Notes under the pieces: model-generated
What the model saw: only the letters and a program-made list of their open reading frames with translations
Told to the model about the DNA's origin: nothing
Database searches by the model: none
DNA from: an uncultured Verrucomicrobia subdivision 3 bacterium
GTDB lineage: Bacteria; Verrucomicrobiota; Verrucomicrobiia; Limisphaerales; DASXHY01
Assembly (NCBI GenBank): GCA_937890005.1
Contig: CALBZA010000033.1
Location: forward strand, 1-62,221
Direction of reading: 5' to 3'
DNA: 62,221 bases
Translations under genes and position numbers: made by a program
Part shown: positions 8,887 through 18,117 of the stretch, one piece after another
Layout: each line of letters starts with the position of its first letter
How positions within the stretch are numbered: the stretch's first letter is position 1

Positions 8887-8932
8887 TCCCTCGCCGCGCA
8901 GCGAAGCGCGGGGAGAGGAGGATGCGGGCAGG
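8887..8932 (+). repeat. Diverged repeat (family B-like)
   Basis: CCCTCGCCGCGCAGCG followed by AAGCGCGGGGAGAGGAGGAT has the same CCCTC...GAGAGG architecture as family B but a different loop (CGCGC/GCGCG arms). It fills most of the 150-base gap before the permease gene. Confidence 0.45.
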
Positions 8933-8963
8933 CGGACGTTGCGCGTTGTGTGTTTGAACAGCT

Positions 8964-9959
8964 ATGACTCGGCAGGCGCGAATCTCATACGCGATCATGG
9001 TGGTCTTGCTCGTGTTGATCGGGTGGTTTCACCTGGGAACGCTCGTGCTCACGGCGGTGTTCGGCTATTTCGCGCTTGAACAGTTCAGCCTCGGACGCAG
9101 CAAGGTTCTGGCGGTGATCGTCTATTTCCTCACGGTCGCGGCGACTGCCTACGGGTTGTTCTTCTTTTCCAAGCAGGCCTACCTGACTCTGCCTGCGATC
9201 GCGGAAGAATCGATTCCGCGCATCGTGGACTATGCTGAGAGCAAGAACATTGAGCTTCCCTTCACCGACTATGCGAGCCTCAAAACGGTGGCTCTGAAGG
9301 AAGTTCGTGAACGTTTTGCGAATCTGGGACGTTATGCGCGCGACGCGGTTTTTCAGATCGTCCTCCTGATCATCGGACTGGTCGTCGCGGTGAGCCTGTT
9401 TTTGAACCAGCGCTGGGGCGCGGATGACGATCACGCCACGCGAGGGAGCCTTTATTCAACGGTCGTTCAGGAACTCGTGCTGCGGTTTGAGACGTTTTAC
9501 GCGAGCTTCGCGCGCGTGATCGGCGCGCAAATCATCATCTCCGCAGTGAACACAGCGCTGACGAGCATTTTCCTCATCTACAACGGATTTCCTTACGTGA
9601 TGGTGATCATCGTCCTGACGTTCCTTTGCGGACTGCTGCCGATCATCGGCAACATCATGAGCAACACGCTGATCGTTGGTGTCGGGTTCACGTTGTCGCC
9701 AAAGATGGCGCTCGTTTCATTGATCTTCCTCGTGGTGATTCACAAGCTCGAGTATTTCCTGAACAGCAAGATCATCGGCAACCGGATCAAGACGCCGATG
9801 TGGCTGACGCTGATCGGCATTGTGATTGGTGAGAAACTGATGGGCATTCCGGGAATGATTCTCGCGCCGGTGGTGCTGCATTACATCAAGGTGGAAGCAT
9901 CGCGGAACAAGCTGGCTGAGCAGAATCGGGAAGCGGCACCGGCGGTGGCCGCGAAATGA
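8964..9959 (+). CDS. AI-2E family transporter (PF01594-type permease)
   Basis: A 331-residue polytopic inner-membrane protein with about seven or eight hydrophobic segments. Features of the AI-2E/UPF0118 family are the paired N-terminal helices (residues ~8-35, 42-68), a long amphipathic central part (75-125), and the conserved C-terminal half with FLCGLLPIIGNIMSNTLI and a KLEYFLNSKIIGNRIK motif followed by WLTLIGIVIGEKLMGIPGMI. Members include AI-2 exporters and Na+/H+ antiporters, so the substrate is unknown. It overlaps the next gene by four bases (ATGA), so the two are probably co-translated. Confidence 0.85.
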   Translation: MTRQARISYAIMVVLLVLIGWFHLGTLVLTAVFGYFALEQFSLGRSKVLAVIVYFLTVAATAYGLFFFSKQAYLTLPAIAEESIPRIVDYAESKNIELPFTDYASLKTVALKEVRERFANLGRYARDAVFQIVLLIIGLVVAVSLFLNQRWGADDDHATRGSLYSTVVQELVLRFETFYASFARVIGAQIIISAVNTALTSIFLIYNGFPYVMVIIVLTFLCGLLPIIGNIMSNTLIVGVGFTLSPKMALVSLIFLVVIHKLEYFLNSKIIGNRIKTPMWLTLIGIVIGEKLMGIPGMILAPVVLHYIKVEASRNKLAEQNREAAPAVAAK

Positions 9960-10459
9960 GCGGCACCGGCAGTTCTCTTTCAGAAAGCGGTTCTTCGAAG
10001 AAAAGGAAGCGCGCGCCGACGCTTTACCTGATCATTCTCTTCAAACTGGTGAAAGGAACCCTGCTGCTGTTGCTGGCGCTTGGCGTTTACAAAATTTCAG
10101 ACACGAACCTCCCGGAACAATTCCGCCGGACGCTGGAATTCCTTCATCTGGATCCGGAGAAGAAATTCCTTTCCGACCTGGCCGTGAAGATTGGCGGATT
10201 GAGCCAGTCCAACGTGGTCTGGTTCGCGCGTGGAACCGGGCTCTACAGTGTGTTCTCGCTGGTTGAAGGGAGCGGCTTGCTCTTGCGTGTTTCGTGGGCC
10301 GGCTGGCTGGCGATCGGCGAATCGGCGTTCTTCATTCCGATTGAATTGTATGAAATCGTGGAGCGCGGGTTTTCATGGGTGATCCTTACGATCCTCCTGC
10401 TGAACCTGGTGATCGTCTGGTATCTGCTCCAGAATCGAAACCGGCTTTTCCGCCATTAA
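9956..10459 (+). CDS. DUF2127 membrane protein
   Basis: A 167-residue membrane protein starting at the ATGA overlap with the permease. After a basic N-terminus (KKRKRAPTLYLI) come about four hydrophobic segments (residues ~22-42, 84-104, 112-132, 141-160). The layout, with a helix starting ILFKLVKG and a late IGESAFFIPIELYEI, fits the DUF2127 family of unknown function. The coupling to an AI-2E permease suggests a shared membrane role, which is an inference. Confidence 0.75.
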   Translation: MSGTGSSLSESGSSKKRKRAPTLYLIILFKLVKGTLLLLLALGVYKISDTNLPEQFRRTLEFLHLDPEKKFLSDLAVKIGGLSQSNVVWFARGTGLYSVFSLVEGSGLLLRVSWAGWLAIGESAFFIPIELYEIVERGFSWVILTILLLNLVIVWYLLQNRNRLFRH

Positions 10460-10492
10460 ACAAAACGGGCAGAGTGGTTGCTCCGCCCGTTC
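10457..10492 (-). terminator. Intrinsic terminator for the minus-strand oxidoreductase
   Basis: Arms AACGGGC (10464-10470) and GCCCGTT (10485-10491) with an inner GAG/CTC pair form a hairpin. Read on the minus strand it is followed by TTTTGTTTAA. It lies between two convergent genes; the plus side has no immediate T-run. Confidence 0.7.
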
Positions 10493-10513
10493 GTGATTCG
10501 ATGCTGTTTTTTC

Positions 10514-12010
10514 TCAGACGATCCAGCCTGCACGATTCTCGCGCTTCACGAACTGGGCCGCTTCCGGAACGTTCTTCGCACGCATGTTCGGTCCGTCCCA
10601 TTGGAGCGGTTTTCCGACGCGCAGTGCGATGCAGCCGAGCAGCATGATCTCGGTAAGGTAGGCGGCGATCTCAAAGCGCGAGTAGCACATCTCGGGTTTG
10701 TTATCGCGAATCGCCTGCAGCCATTCCCGATGATGACGCGCATCGGCGTCGCCCTGGAACGGATTGCGCGGCAGTGTTTCCGGGATCGGCTCCACGGCGG
10801 GATGGCGGCGATAAAAAGTAAACTTCTCCTCGTCGTTCAACTTGATGAAGAACTGCGTGCCGTAGTCGTCGGGAGAAAAGATCTTTCCGTTGTCGCCAAT
10901 GATCAGGCAGCCGCTTCCGGGAACTTCGCCACGGAACGTTTCGACATCGGCGGTGATTTCTTTTGAAGGCTTGTTGCTGCCGTCATGACCGCCGCGTCCA
11001 TTCGGATCGGGTTTGCCGCCGTCGTACCACCAGAACTTCAGCGGAGGCATCGCGCCGGGGCCGCTGCCAGCCGGTTTTGCAATCAAAGCCTGCGCGCCTT
11101 TCTCAAAGCGCTGCGTCACGCCCCCACGCGCCGGGAATTCAAAACGAATTCGCGAGGCGAGCGGATAGGTTTCGCCATTGGTCGATCCGATTTCTGCATC
11201 GATGATAGACGGAAAGCCGAGCTTCAACGCGCGGAACGGCATGTTGACTGTGTGACACGCCATGTCGCCGAGTGCGCCAGTTCCGAAATCGAGCCAGCCG
11301 CGCCAGTTCCAGCTGTGATAAACGCCTTTCTTATAGGGGCGCATCGGAGCCGGGCCGATCCACTGATTCCAGTCGAGACCTTCCGGAATCGGATCGCTGC
11401 CTTCAGGCCGATTGATTCCCTGTGGCCAGAAGGGGCGGTTGCTCCAGACATGAACTTCGCGAACCGGACCGATCACGCCTGCCTGGATGACTTCGACGGC
11501 GCGACGCAATCCGTCCTCGGCACTGCCCTGATTTCCCATCTGGGAAATGACTTTGTGTTCGCGCACGAGATCGCGCAGGCGTCGGGCTTCAAAGATCGTT
11601 TGAGTAAGCGGTTTCTGGCAGTAAATGTGTTTGCCACGTTGAATGGCCGCGGACGCTGCCACGGCGTGGAAATGGTCTGGCGTCGAAACGATCACGGCGT
11701 CGATCGACTTGTCCATCTCGTCGAGCATCTTTCGGAAGTCGTAATAGAACTTCGCGTTCGGATACTTCTGCAGCTGCTTGGCGCAGATGTTTTTGTCCGC
11801 ATCACACAGCGCGACGATATTTTCGCTCGCGCAGAGATTGGTGTCGCTTTCGCCTTTGCCCGCGGCGCCGATCGTCGCGATGTTGATTTTGCTGTTCAGG
11901 TTCTGTCCCCGGAGCAGCGCGGGAACGCCGAACGTGACGGCTGTTGCGGCGGTGGCAGTGGTTTTGAGGAAGTGTCGCCGGTTGTGGCGCGTGAAGGATT
12001 TCGGTTCCAT
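10514..12010 (-). CDS. Tat-exported Gfo/Idh/MocA family oxidoreductase
   Basis: A 498-residue predicted NAD(P)-dependent sugar or cyclitol oxidoreductase. The N-terminus carries a Tat signal (NRRHFLKTTATAATAV, residues 10-25), so it is exported folded. A Rossmann part follows (INIATIGAAGKGE), then CQKPLTQTIFEARRL, the family's E/Q-K-P segment with Gln-Lys-Pro here, and the C-terminal beta-sheet domain. The substrate is unknown. It stands divergent from the isomerase-like gene at 12141, with which it probably shares a pathway. This kind of protein is abundant in Verrucomicrobiota and Planctomycetota. Confidence 0.88.
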   Translation of the reverse strand: MEPKSFTRHNRRHFLKTTATAATAVTFGVPALLRGQNLNSKINIATIGAAGKGESDTNLCASENIVALCDADKNICAKQLQKYPNAKFYYDFRKMLDEMDKSIDAVIVSTPDHFHAVAASAAIQRGKHIYCQKPLTQTIFEARRLRDLVREHKVISQMGNQGSAEDGLRRAVEVIQAGVIGPVREVHVWSNRPFWPQGINRPEGSDPIPEGLDWNQWIGPAPMRPYKKGVYHSWNWRGWLDFGTGALGDMACHTVNMPFRALKLGFPSIIDAEIGSTNGETYPLASRIRFEFPARGGVTQRFEKGAQALIAKPAGSGPGAMPPLKFWWYDGGKPDPNGRGGHDGSNKPSKEITADVETFRGEVPGSGCLIIGDNGKIFSPDDYGTQFFIKLNDEEKFTFYRRHPAVEPIPETLPRNPFQGDADARHHREWLQAIRDNKPEMCYSRFEIAAYLTEIMLLGCIALRVGKPLQWDGPNMRAKNVPEAAQFVKRENRAGWIV

Positions 12011-12140
12011 AATCAGTTCATTCTACAGTTCGGACGATCCGCTTTGGTGTCCTTAGTTCTCATGAGGGCACGGGTCAAGTTTTCCGTTTGGCAGACGGGT
12101 AACGGCATGACAAGGTTCAACGTCTTCTGATCCAGGTTGC

Positions 12141-13001
12141 ATGAATATAAAAACGATTCTCCTGCTCGCAGCACTGACCGGCATGACCGGCCTCCACAAT
12201 CTTTCAGCGAATCCGATTCCGGCGGATTGCCGCGTCGGGGAATTTGCGGTCGGCTGCCAGGCATGGACGTTCAACCGGTTTTCTGTATTCGAAGCAATTG
12301 AAAAAACCGCCGCTGCGGGCGGAAAAATCATCGAACTCTATCCCGGACAACGTCTCAGTCCGGACCAGCCGGACGTGAAATTCGATCACAATGCGACCGA
12401 CGACATGATTGCGAAGGTGAAGGCGAAACTCGACGCCGCCGGTGTGAAAGCGGTGAATTATGGCGTCGTCGGCATCCCGCGCGACGAAGCGGGCGCGAGA
12501 AAGGTCTTCGAACTGGCGAAAAAGCTCGGCCTTTACGCAGTGACCACCGAATCGGTCGATGCCATGGACACGATCGAAAAGCTTGTGAAGGAATACGACA
12601 TCCGCGTCGGCATTCACAATCATCCAAGGCGCGCCAACGATCCCGGCTACAAGGTCTGGGATCCGGAATACGTTCTCAGCGTCGTGAAGAATCGGGATGC
12701 GCGCATCGGCGCGGCGGCGGACACGGGGCATTGGGTCCGGTCCGGATTGGATCCGGTGAAATGCATCAAGGTGCTGGAGGGCCGGATTGTGAGTTCGCAT
12801 TTGAAGGATTTGAACGTGAAAGGCACGGAAGGACACGATGTCCCCTACGGCACCGGCGTGTCGAACATCCGCGGCATTCTCGATGAACTGAAGCGGCAGA
12901 AGTTCGTCGGCAACATTTCCGTCGAATTCGAACACAATTGGGAAAACAATGTGCCCGAGGTTGCGCAATGCATCGGGTTTGTCCGCGGATACGGACAATG
13001 A
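12141..13001 (+). CDS. Secreted xylose-isomerase-like TIM barrel (sugar epimerase/lyase family)
   Basis: A 286-residue member of the AP endonuclease 2/xylose isomerase-like fold (PF01261). A signal peptide covers about residues 1-23. Likely metal ligands are in the TTESVD segment, GIHNHP, AADTGHW, SSHLKDL and VEFEHN, so the metal site looks intact. Members act on ketoses, keto-sugars or 3-keto-glycosides. The extracytoplasmic location and the two neighbouring Tat oxidoreductases suggest a periplasmic oxidise-then-isomerise/cleave route; that is inferred. It is divergent from the 10514-12010 gene. Confidence 0.85.
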   Translation: MNIKTILLLAALTGMTGLHNLSANPIPADCRVGEFAVGCQAWTFNRFSVFEAIEKTAAAGGKIIELYPGQRLSPDQPDVKFDHNATDDMIAKVKAKLDAAGVKAVNYGVVGIPRDEAGARKVFELAKKLGLYAVTTESVDAMDTIEKLVKEYDIRVGIHNHPRRANDPGYKVWDPEYVLSVVKNRDARIGAAADTGHWVRSGLDPVKCIKVLEGRIVSSHLKDLNVKGTEGHDVPYGTGVSNIRGILDELKRQKFVGNISVEFEHNWENNVPEVAQCIGFVRGYGQ

Positions 13002-13162
13002 TTTTCCATGTGAACTGAATAGACATCCGCGTCTTCGCGTCCTTCATTAGTCGAAAACCTCCGGGTGAACGGCTCGTCAGCGGTTGCAAAATGAAGTGGC
13101 GGGCTGCTAGAGTTGCGGAGATTTGGCGGCAGTGCCGCGGCGCAACTGATCAGAAAAAGCTC

Positions 13163-13669
13163 ATGAAAGAATCCAAGAACGACTCCTGTTGCAGTTCGAT
13201 CGAAAACACGCTCGCATTCCTGCTATTGCGCCTCTGGCTTGCCACGAGGGCCATTGTCACCGGCATTGAAAAGTTTGGCAGCTTCAAGGTGGTGGAAAAA
13301 CCGGGCCCTGAAGCGGACACATTCATCGAGGTGAAGGAGAAATTCTATGCTCTGACGAACTACGCGGCGATTCCGCCGTCGCTCAAGGACAAGTTCGCCC
13401 AGGAACCGCTGCTTCCCACCGCGGCCACCACCCCGTTTTACGCCAGCCTCGGATGGCTGTTGATCCTCCTGGGTGTGATGCTGCTCCTGGGCATCGGCAC
13501 GCGCATTTCACTTTTCCTGCAGGGACTGCTTTATACCGGGCTGACCGTGGGGTTGATCCTGATCAAGCAGGACGATGGCATCGCCTGGCTTGGAATTCAT
13601 GTGGGCCTTGTGGCGCTTGCCCTCCTGCTCGTCAAACACAACCGTCTTAGCATTCTGAAAAAATGGTAG
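13163..13669 (+). CDS. DoxX-like integral membrane protein
   Basis: A 168-residue protein from ATG 13163; starting at 13091 would add 24 unlikely residues. The N-terminus has CCSS, then four hydrophobic segments (residues ~15-35, 92-112, 116-136, 140-160) separated by a polar stretch of about 50 residues. The four-helix layout resembles DoxX/DUF-type quinone-linked membrane proteins, but no definite motif is seen. Its stop overlaps the start of the next oxidoreductase by seven bases, so it may pass electrons from that oxidation to the membrane; this is speculative. Confidence 0.65.
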   Translation: MKESKNDSCCSSIENTLAFLLLRLWLATRAIVTGIEKFGSFKVVEKPGPEADTFIEVKEKFYALTNYAAIPPSLKDKFAQEPLLPTAATTPFYASLGWLLILLGVMLLLGIGTRISLFLQGLLYTGLTVGLILIKQDDGIAWLGIHVGLVALALLLVKHNRLSILKKW

Positions 13670-14997
13670 AGAATCTCATCACCCGGCGTGAATTCGTTCG
13701 GAACAGCGCGGCGGCCGGCGCCGGGCTGATGCTCGCCGGCGCACCGGCAATCGCACAGACGAAAAGTCCCTCCAACAAGATCAACGTCGCGCTGGTCGGC
13801 TGCGGACAGCAGGGCAACGTGCTGAAGGAATCGCTGCTCAAGATTCCGAACATTCAGCTCGTGGCAATCGTGGATGTCTGGGCCTACCCCCGCAACATCA
13901 TGCAGCGGCGGTTGAAGGCCGAGGAGGTGGAGGTTCGTGCCTACGAAAATTACGAACAGCTCCTCGAAAAGGAAAAGGATCTCCAGGCGGTCATCGTTGC
14001 CACGCCGGATTTCTGGCATGCACCCGTCACGAACGCCTGTCTCAAGGCCGGGCTGCACGTTTACTGCGAGAAGATGATGGCGCACACCATCGACGCCGCC
14101 CGTTCCATGGTGCAGACCATGCGCGAGACCGGAAAACTTCTGCAGATTGGACATCAACGCCGCAGCAATCCCCGCTACATCTTCGCGCTCAACCGCCTCA
14201 TCAAGGAGGCGCGCCTGTGCGGACGCCTCACCGCGGCAAATGCCCAGTGGAATCGCGCTGCTTCAAAGGATTTCGTGGTTCCCAAGGGCGCGAAGCCGCT
14301 CACGCCCGAGCAGCTGGCGCAATATGGCTTTGGCGACATGCACCAGTTCCTGAACTGGCGCTGGTTCAAAAATCTCGGAGGCGGTCCGCTTTCCGATCTT
14401 GGAGCGCACCAGATCGATATTTTCAACTGGTGGTTCGGACAGCTGCCCGTGTCAGTGATGGCCAGCGGCGGCGCGGATTATTACAAGAACCACGAGTGGT
14501 ACGACAACGCGATGGTGATTTACGAATATGCGTTGCCGGAAGGAACCGCGCGCGCGTTCTATCAGGTCCATACGACCACCAGCGCCGGCGGCGGTTACTG
14601 GGAATATTTCATGGGCGACGAAGGCTCGCTCAAGATGTCGGAGAATCCGACGCTGACGACGATCTTCCGCGAGAAACATGCGCCGTCGTGGGATGAGCTG
14701 GTTCGGAAGAATTACCTGCGCGCCAAGCAGACGCCGCCGTCTGAGGCCGTGAAGGATGCGACGAAGGTCGATGTGCGTGAAACCGCGCAGCTCGATTCCT
14801 ATGAAATCCCCATTTTCTTCAAGAAAGCCATTCACCAGCCGCACCTTGAGAACTTCTTCAATGCGATCCGGGGTGAAGCGAAGTTGAATTGCCCCGGTGA
14901 CGAAGCGTTCGAGAGCGAGTATATCATTCACAAGGCGAATGAGGCGATCGCAGCCCGGCGCACGCTGGAGATCGATCACAAAGACGCCAAAGCGTGA
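13663..14997 (+). CDS. Tat-exported Gfo/Idh/MocA family oxidoreductase
   Basis: A 444-residue second oxidoreductase of the same superfamily. The Tat signal is TRREFVRNSAAAGAGLML (residues 7-24). The Rossmann fold follows with NVALVGCGQQGN, then YCEKMMAHTIDAARSMV in the place of the family's E-K-P motif (Met replaces Pro). A DLGAHQIDIFNWWFG segment belongs to the substrate domain. It starts inside the end of the DoxX-like gene and is followed within 50 bases by a discoidin-like gene, so an operon 13163-15711 is likely. Confidence 0.88.
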   Translation: MVENLITRREFVRNSAAAGAGLMLAGAPAIAQTKSPSNKINVALVGCGQQGNVLKESLLKIPNIQLVAIVDVWAYPRNIMQRRLKAEEVEVRAYENYEQLLEKEKDLQAVIVATPDFWHAPVTNACLKAGLHVYCEKMMAHTIDAARSMVQTMRETGKLLQIGHQRRSNPRYIFALNRLIKEARLCGRLTAANAQWNRAASKDFVVPKGAKPLTPEQLAQYGFGDMHQFLNWRWFKNLGGGPLSDLGAHQIDIFNWWFGQLPVSVMASGGADYYKNHEWYDNAMVIYEYALPEGTARAFYQVHTTTSAGGGYWEYFMGDEGSLKMSENPTLTTIFREKHAPSWDELVRKNYLRAKQTPPSEAVKDATKVDVRETAQLDSYEIPIFFKKAIHQPHLENFFNAIRGEAKLNCPGDEAFESEYIIHKANEAIAARRTLEIDHKDAKA

Positions 14998-15045
14998 TTT
15001 GATTTGAAGAGACAACGCTGTTGCCCAGTCGAAACGATACGAACT

Positions 15046-15711
15046 ATGAAGCTGAAACTGATTCTGTCCGCAATTTTGCCGCTGGCCATCGTGGCCAATG
15101 CGATCTCAGCCGAGGACAAAGTCCCGCTGAAAACTGAACTGCCCAAACCGCTGTTCGTCGGCACGCCCGTGCCGGTTCAACTGAAAAACCTCGAACCCGC
15201 ACGCAAGGGCAAGCGACCCGATTTTCTGGTCCCTGCCGGAACGACAAACATCGCCCTCGGGAAACCGGTGACCTCCAGCGACAGTGAGCCGGTGATGGGC
15301 ACGCTGGATCTCGTGACCGATGGAGACAAGGCGGGCGATGAAGGTTCGTGGGTCGAACTCGGACCGAACAAGCAATGGGTGCAGATCGACCTGGAAAAAT
15401 CTTCTGAAATCTACGCGGTGCTCGTCTGGCACTATCATTCCCAGGCCCGCGTTTACAAGGATGTGGTCGTGCAGGTTTCCGACGATCCTGAGTTCAAGAC
15501 CGGCGTTACCACGATCTTCAACGCCGACATCGACAACAATCTCGGCTTCGGCAGCGGCAAGGACCTTGCCTTCATGGAAAGCTACGAAGGCAAGCTGATC
15601 GATGCGAAGGGGGTGAAAGGCCGTTACGTCCGGCTCTACAGCAACGGCAACACAACCAACAAGCTCAACCACTACATCGAAGTCGAAGTGTTTGGGAAAC
15701 CCGCCGCCTAA
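15046..15711 (+). CDS. Secreted discoidin (F5/8 type C)-like protein
   Basis: A 221-residue exported protein with a signal peptide at about 1-20 (MKLKLILSAILPLAIVANA). The mature part contains ALGKPVTSSDSEP, a DGDKAG...WVELGPNKQWVQIDLE stretch and YVRLYSNG, all typical of a discoidin/galactose-binding-like jelly roll (F5/8 type C). These usually bind glycans. It ends 20 bases after the start of the next gene's frame. Given the neighbours, it may bind the sugar handled by the two oxidoreductases. Confidence 0.75.
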   Translation: MKLKLILSAILPLAIVANAISAEDKVPLKTELPKPLFVGTPVPVQLKNLEPARKGKRPDFLVPAGTTNIALGKPVTSSDSEPVMGTLDLVTDGDKAGDEGSWVELGPNKQWVQIDLEKSSEIYAVLVWHYHSQARVYKDVVVQVSDDPEFKTGVTTIFNADIDNNLGFGSGKDLAFMESYEGKLIDAKGVKGRYVRLYSNGNTTNKLNHYIEVEVFGKPAA

Positions 15712-17200
15712 AGTTCGTTGGGCGGTTTTTGTCGCACTCGCCCTGCTCACGCTCCTCATCCGCCTGCCGCGGTTGGAGGAGCGGCCGATGCACACGGACG
15801 AGGCCGTTAATGGTTACATCACCGGCCAGCTTCTGGCCGGTGATTCGTTTCAATACGATCCGCAGGACCGGCATGGTCCGACGCTCTATCTCGCGACTGT
15901 TCCCGTCGTTCGTGCCTTTGGAGAAAAGTCACTGACACAACTGAACGAACGCACCGTTCGTCTCGTGCCGGTGATTTTCAGTGTCCTCGTCATCCTCCTT
16001 CTTGCGGCGGCAGCAAGTCAGATTGGTTTTGTCAGCTGTGTTGTGGCAGCGCTTCTCTTCGCTGTTGCCCCGCTGCCGGTCTATTACAGTCGCTATTTCA
16101 TTCATGAAATGCTCTTCGTGGCCGGAACGCTCGGCTTTGCACTGAGCGGCTGGCGGACACTGGAACGCAAGTCGATTCGCGCGGCAATCGCAGCCGGTGC
16201 GTGCGCGGCCTGGATGCTGGCCTGCAAAGAAACCGCGCTGCTGCATTTCGCGGCGTTCGCCGTTCCTTTGATCTGGTGGATTTGGATTCGCCGCACCGAT
16301 CTGACCCGGCGCAGTTCGCGATGGAATGCGCTGTGGAAACCGGCGTTGATCACAGCGGCGACCTTTCTCGTCGTGACGTTCGTGTTTTACACCTGGGGTG
16401 GAAAAAACTGGAGCGGGCCGATCGATCTGATCCGTTCGATTCCACGCTTTGCCCAGCGCGCAGGAGGTGAAGGTCATGAGAAGTCTGTTGCGTATTACTG
16501 GTCGTTGCTCATCGGAAATGGTCACGGAATGCTGATCATTGGCCTGGCGCTGCTGGCGTTCGTTGTTTCAATGCGATCGATTGCACGGCAGTTGTTTTCC
16601 GAACCCGCGATCACGGAGTTGAATCGCAAGCTGCCGTTGCAGCTCTGGTCACTCTATTCCGTCGCGATCCTCGTCATTTATTGCGTGATTCCCTACAAGA
16701 ATCCCTGGCTGGCCCTGAACTTCTGGTTCGCCCTCGCGATTCTGGCCGGGACGGGATTTCAACTGTTGTGGCTTCGTTTCCCAAAAATGCTCTGGCGCTG
16801 CTGTCTCGCTGCAATTCTCGGCATTGGAATTTGGCGCGCTGGAGTTGAAACGCAGAAATGGGTGTTCGCGCGACCAGCGGACGATCGCAATCCCTACGCT
16901 TACGCGCATACCGTGGACGACGTTATTTCGCTTCCGGAAAAAATCCAGAAGCTCGCCGGGGCGAATGCGAATCCGTTCGTAGCCGTTGTAGCGGAGGATC
17001 CATGGCCACTGCCGTGGTATTTGCGAAAGTTTCAAAAGGTCGGTTTCTATCAGCCCTCGCAGTTTCCAACTGACGCCGATTTTTACATCACTTCACTGGA
17101 AGCAGCCGCACAAATGGAAACGCATCTTGAATCCTGGCGACCCGACTTTGTCGGCATCCGGCCGGAAGTGCTGATGCTTCTCTGGAAACGATCGCAGTGA
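15692..17200 (+). CDS. Agl23/TIGR03663-like membrane glycosyltransferase
   Basis: A 502-residue multi-pass membrane protein with about ten hydrophobic segments. After the first helix it reads RLPRLEERPMHTDEAVNGY, with the Asp-Glu pair expected in GT-C (family 39-like) transferases, and then YDPQDRHGPTLYL. This is the pattern of TIGR03663 proteins ('flippase activity-associated Agl23'). A role in transferring sugars from lipid carriers is inferred. The TTG start at 15692 overlaps the previous gene by 20 bases; a start further in would cut into the first helix. Confidence 0.75.
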   Translation: MGNPPPKVRWAVFVALALLTLLIRLPRLEERPMHTDEAVNGYITGQLLAGDSFQYDPQDRHGPTLYLATVPVVRAFGEKSLTQLNERTVRLVPVIFSVLVILLLAAAASQIGFVSCVVAALLFAVAPLPVYYSRYFIHEMLFVAGTLGFALSGWRTLERKSIRAAIAAGACAAWMLACKETALLHFAAFAVPLIWWIWIRRTDLTRRSSRWNALWKPALITAATFLVVTFVFYTWGGKNWSGPIDLIRSIPRFAQRAGGEGHEKSVAYYWSLLIGNGHGMLIIGLALLAFVVSMRSIARQLFSEPAITELNRKLPLQLWSLYSVAILVIYCVIPYKNPWLALNFWFALAILAGTGFQLLWLRFPKMLWRCCLAAILGIGIWRAGVETQKWVFARPADDRNPYAYAHTVDDVISLPEKIQKLAGANANPFVAVVAEDPWPLPWYLRKFQKVGFYQPSQFPTDADFYITSLEAAAQMETHLESWRPDFVGIRPEVLMLLWKRSQ

Positions 17201-17201
17201 A

Positions 17202-18053
17202 ATGAGCGAGCCGGTTCATGTTTTCCGATACGAAGCCATGGCCACCTTTTTTCAGGTGCGCATTGCGGGCGAGGAACTGGACTACGCGGAACACGCGGCG
17301 CGAGCGGCCTTCGACCTTCTTGAACGCCTTGAGAATCTGCTCAGCCGGTTTCGTGAAAACAGCGAGATCAGCCAGATTCGGTCGATGGTGCCGGGCGAAA
17401 CGCTTCGGCTCGCCGAACCGGCGTTTGCCTGCCTCGAGATTGCCAAACGAATGGAACATGCAACGAAAGGAGCGTTTTGCGTTTCGCCGCTGATGCGACA
17501 GAAACCCGGCGAACTTCCGCAGTGGTCACTGGACCGGTCCTGCATGTCGATTCGCTGCGAGGCGGGCGAATTAAATTTTGATCTCGGCGCAATCGGCAAA
17601 GGTTTCGCGCTGGATCGCATGGCTGAAGTGCTTCTGGAATGGAGCTGCCCATCGTTCCTGTTGATTTCCGGCGGAAGCAGCATCCTCGCAGGCGAACCGC
17701 CTCCGGGCGCGCCGGGATGGTCGAGTGGACTCGGTGACGACAACGCACCAAGACGTTTCTGGCTGAAACACTGTTCCCTAAGTGGATCGGGATTTTCCGT
17801 GAAAGGACATCACATCTTCGACCCGCGAACCGGTAAACCGGTGTCGATCCGGCCACGCGCCTGGGCGCTCACCGATTCGGCCGCGGAATCGGATGCACTT
17901 TCAACCGCCTGCATGATTCTCGACGAACCGGAGATCGAACAATGCACATCAGGCCGATCCGACTGGCTGGTAATGTTGCATGAGGACGGAAACTGGAAGC
18001 ATTTCGGCGCACGCCTGCTGCCTCCCATCGATCCGGTGACCGCAGCGACTTGA
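17202..18053 (+). CDS. apbE: FAD:protein FMN transferase (ApbE family)
   Basis: A 283-residue ApbE-like enzyme that attaches FMN to Ser/Thr of target flavoproteins (for example NqrB/C or RnfG). It has the EAMATFFQ start, DLGAIGKGFALDRM, a SGGSSILAG segment, the HHIFDPRTGKPV site and SDALSTACMIL with the metal-binding Asp-Ala-x-x-Thr. No export signal is seen. It begins one base after the glycosyltransferase stop, so the two are probably cotranscribed, although they share no obvious pathway. No target flavoprotein lies in the window. Confidence 0.9.
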   Translation: MSEPVHVFRYEAMATFFQVRIAGEELDYAEHAARAAFDLLERLENLLSRFRENSEISQIRSMVPGETLRLAEPAFACLEIAKRMEHATKGAFCVSPLMRQKPGELPQWSLDRSCMSIRCEAGELNFDLGAIGKGFALDRMAEVLLEWSCPSFLLISGGSSILAGEPPPGAPGWSSGLGDDNAPRRFWLKHCSLSGSGFSVKGHHIFDPRTGKPVSIRPRAWALTDSAAESDALSTACMILDEPEIEQCTSGRSDWLVMLHEDGNWKHFGARLLPPIDPVTAAT

Positions 18054-18117
18054 AGACTCCTCTCCTGTTGGACTTCGAACGGCGGTTTGATTCGATCATC
18101 GAAACCCACGCATCCCG

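Noticed and set aside
10985..12130. 381-residue ORF opposite the Tat oxidoreductase
   Set aside because: Antisense to a conserved gene with a Tat signal and Rossmann motifs; no protein-like motif of its own.
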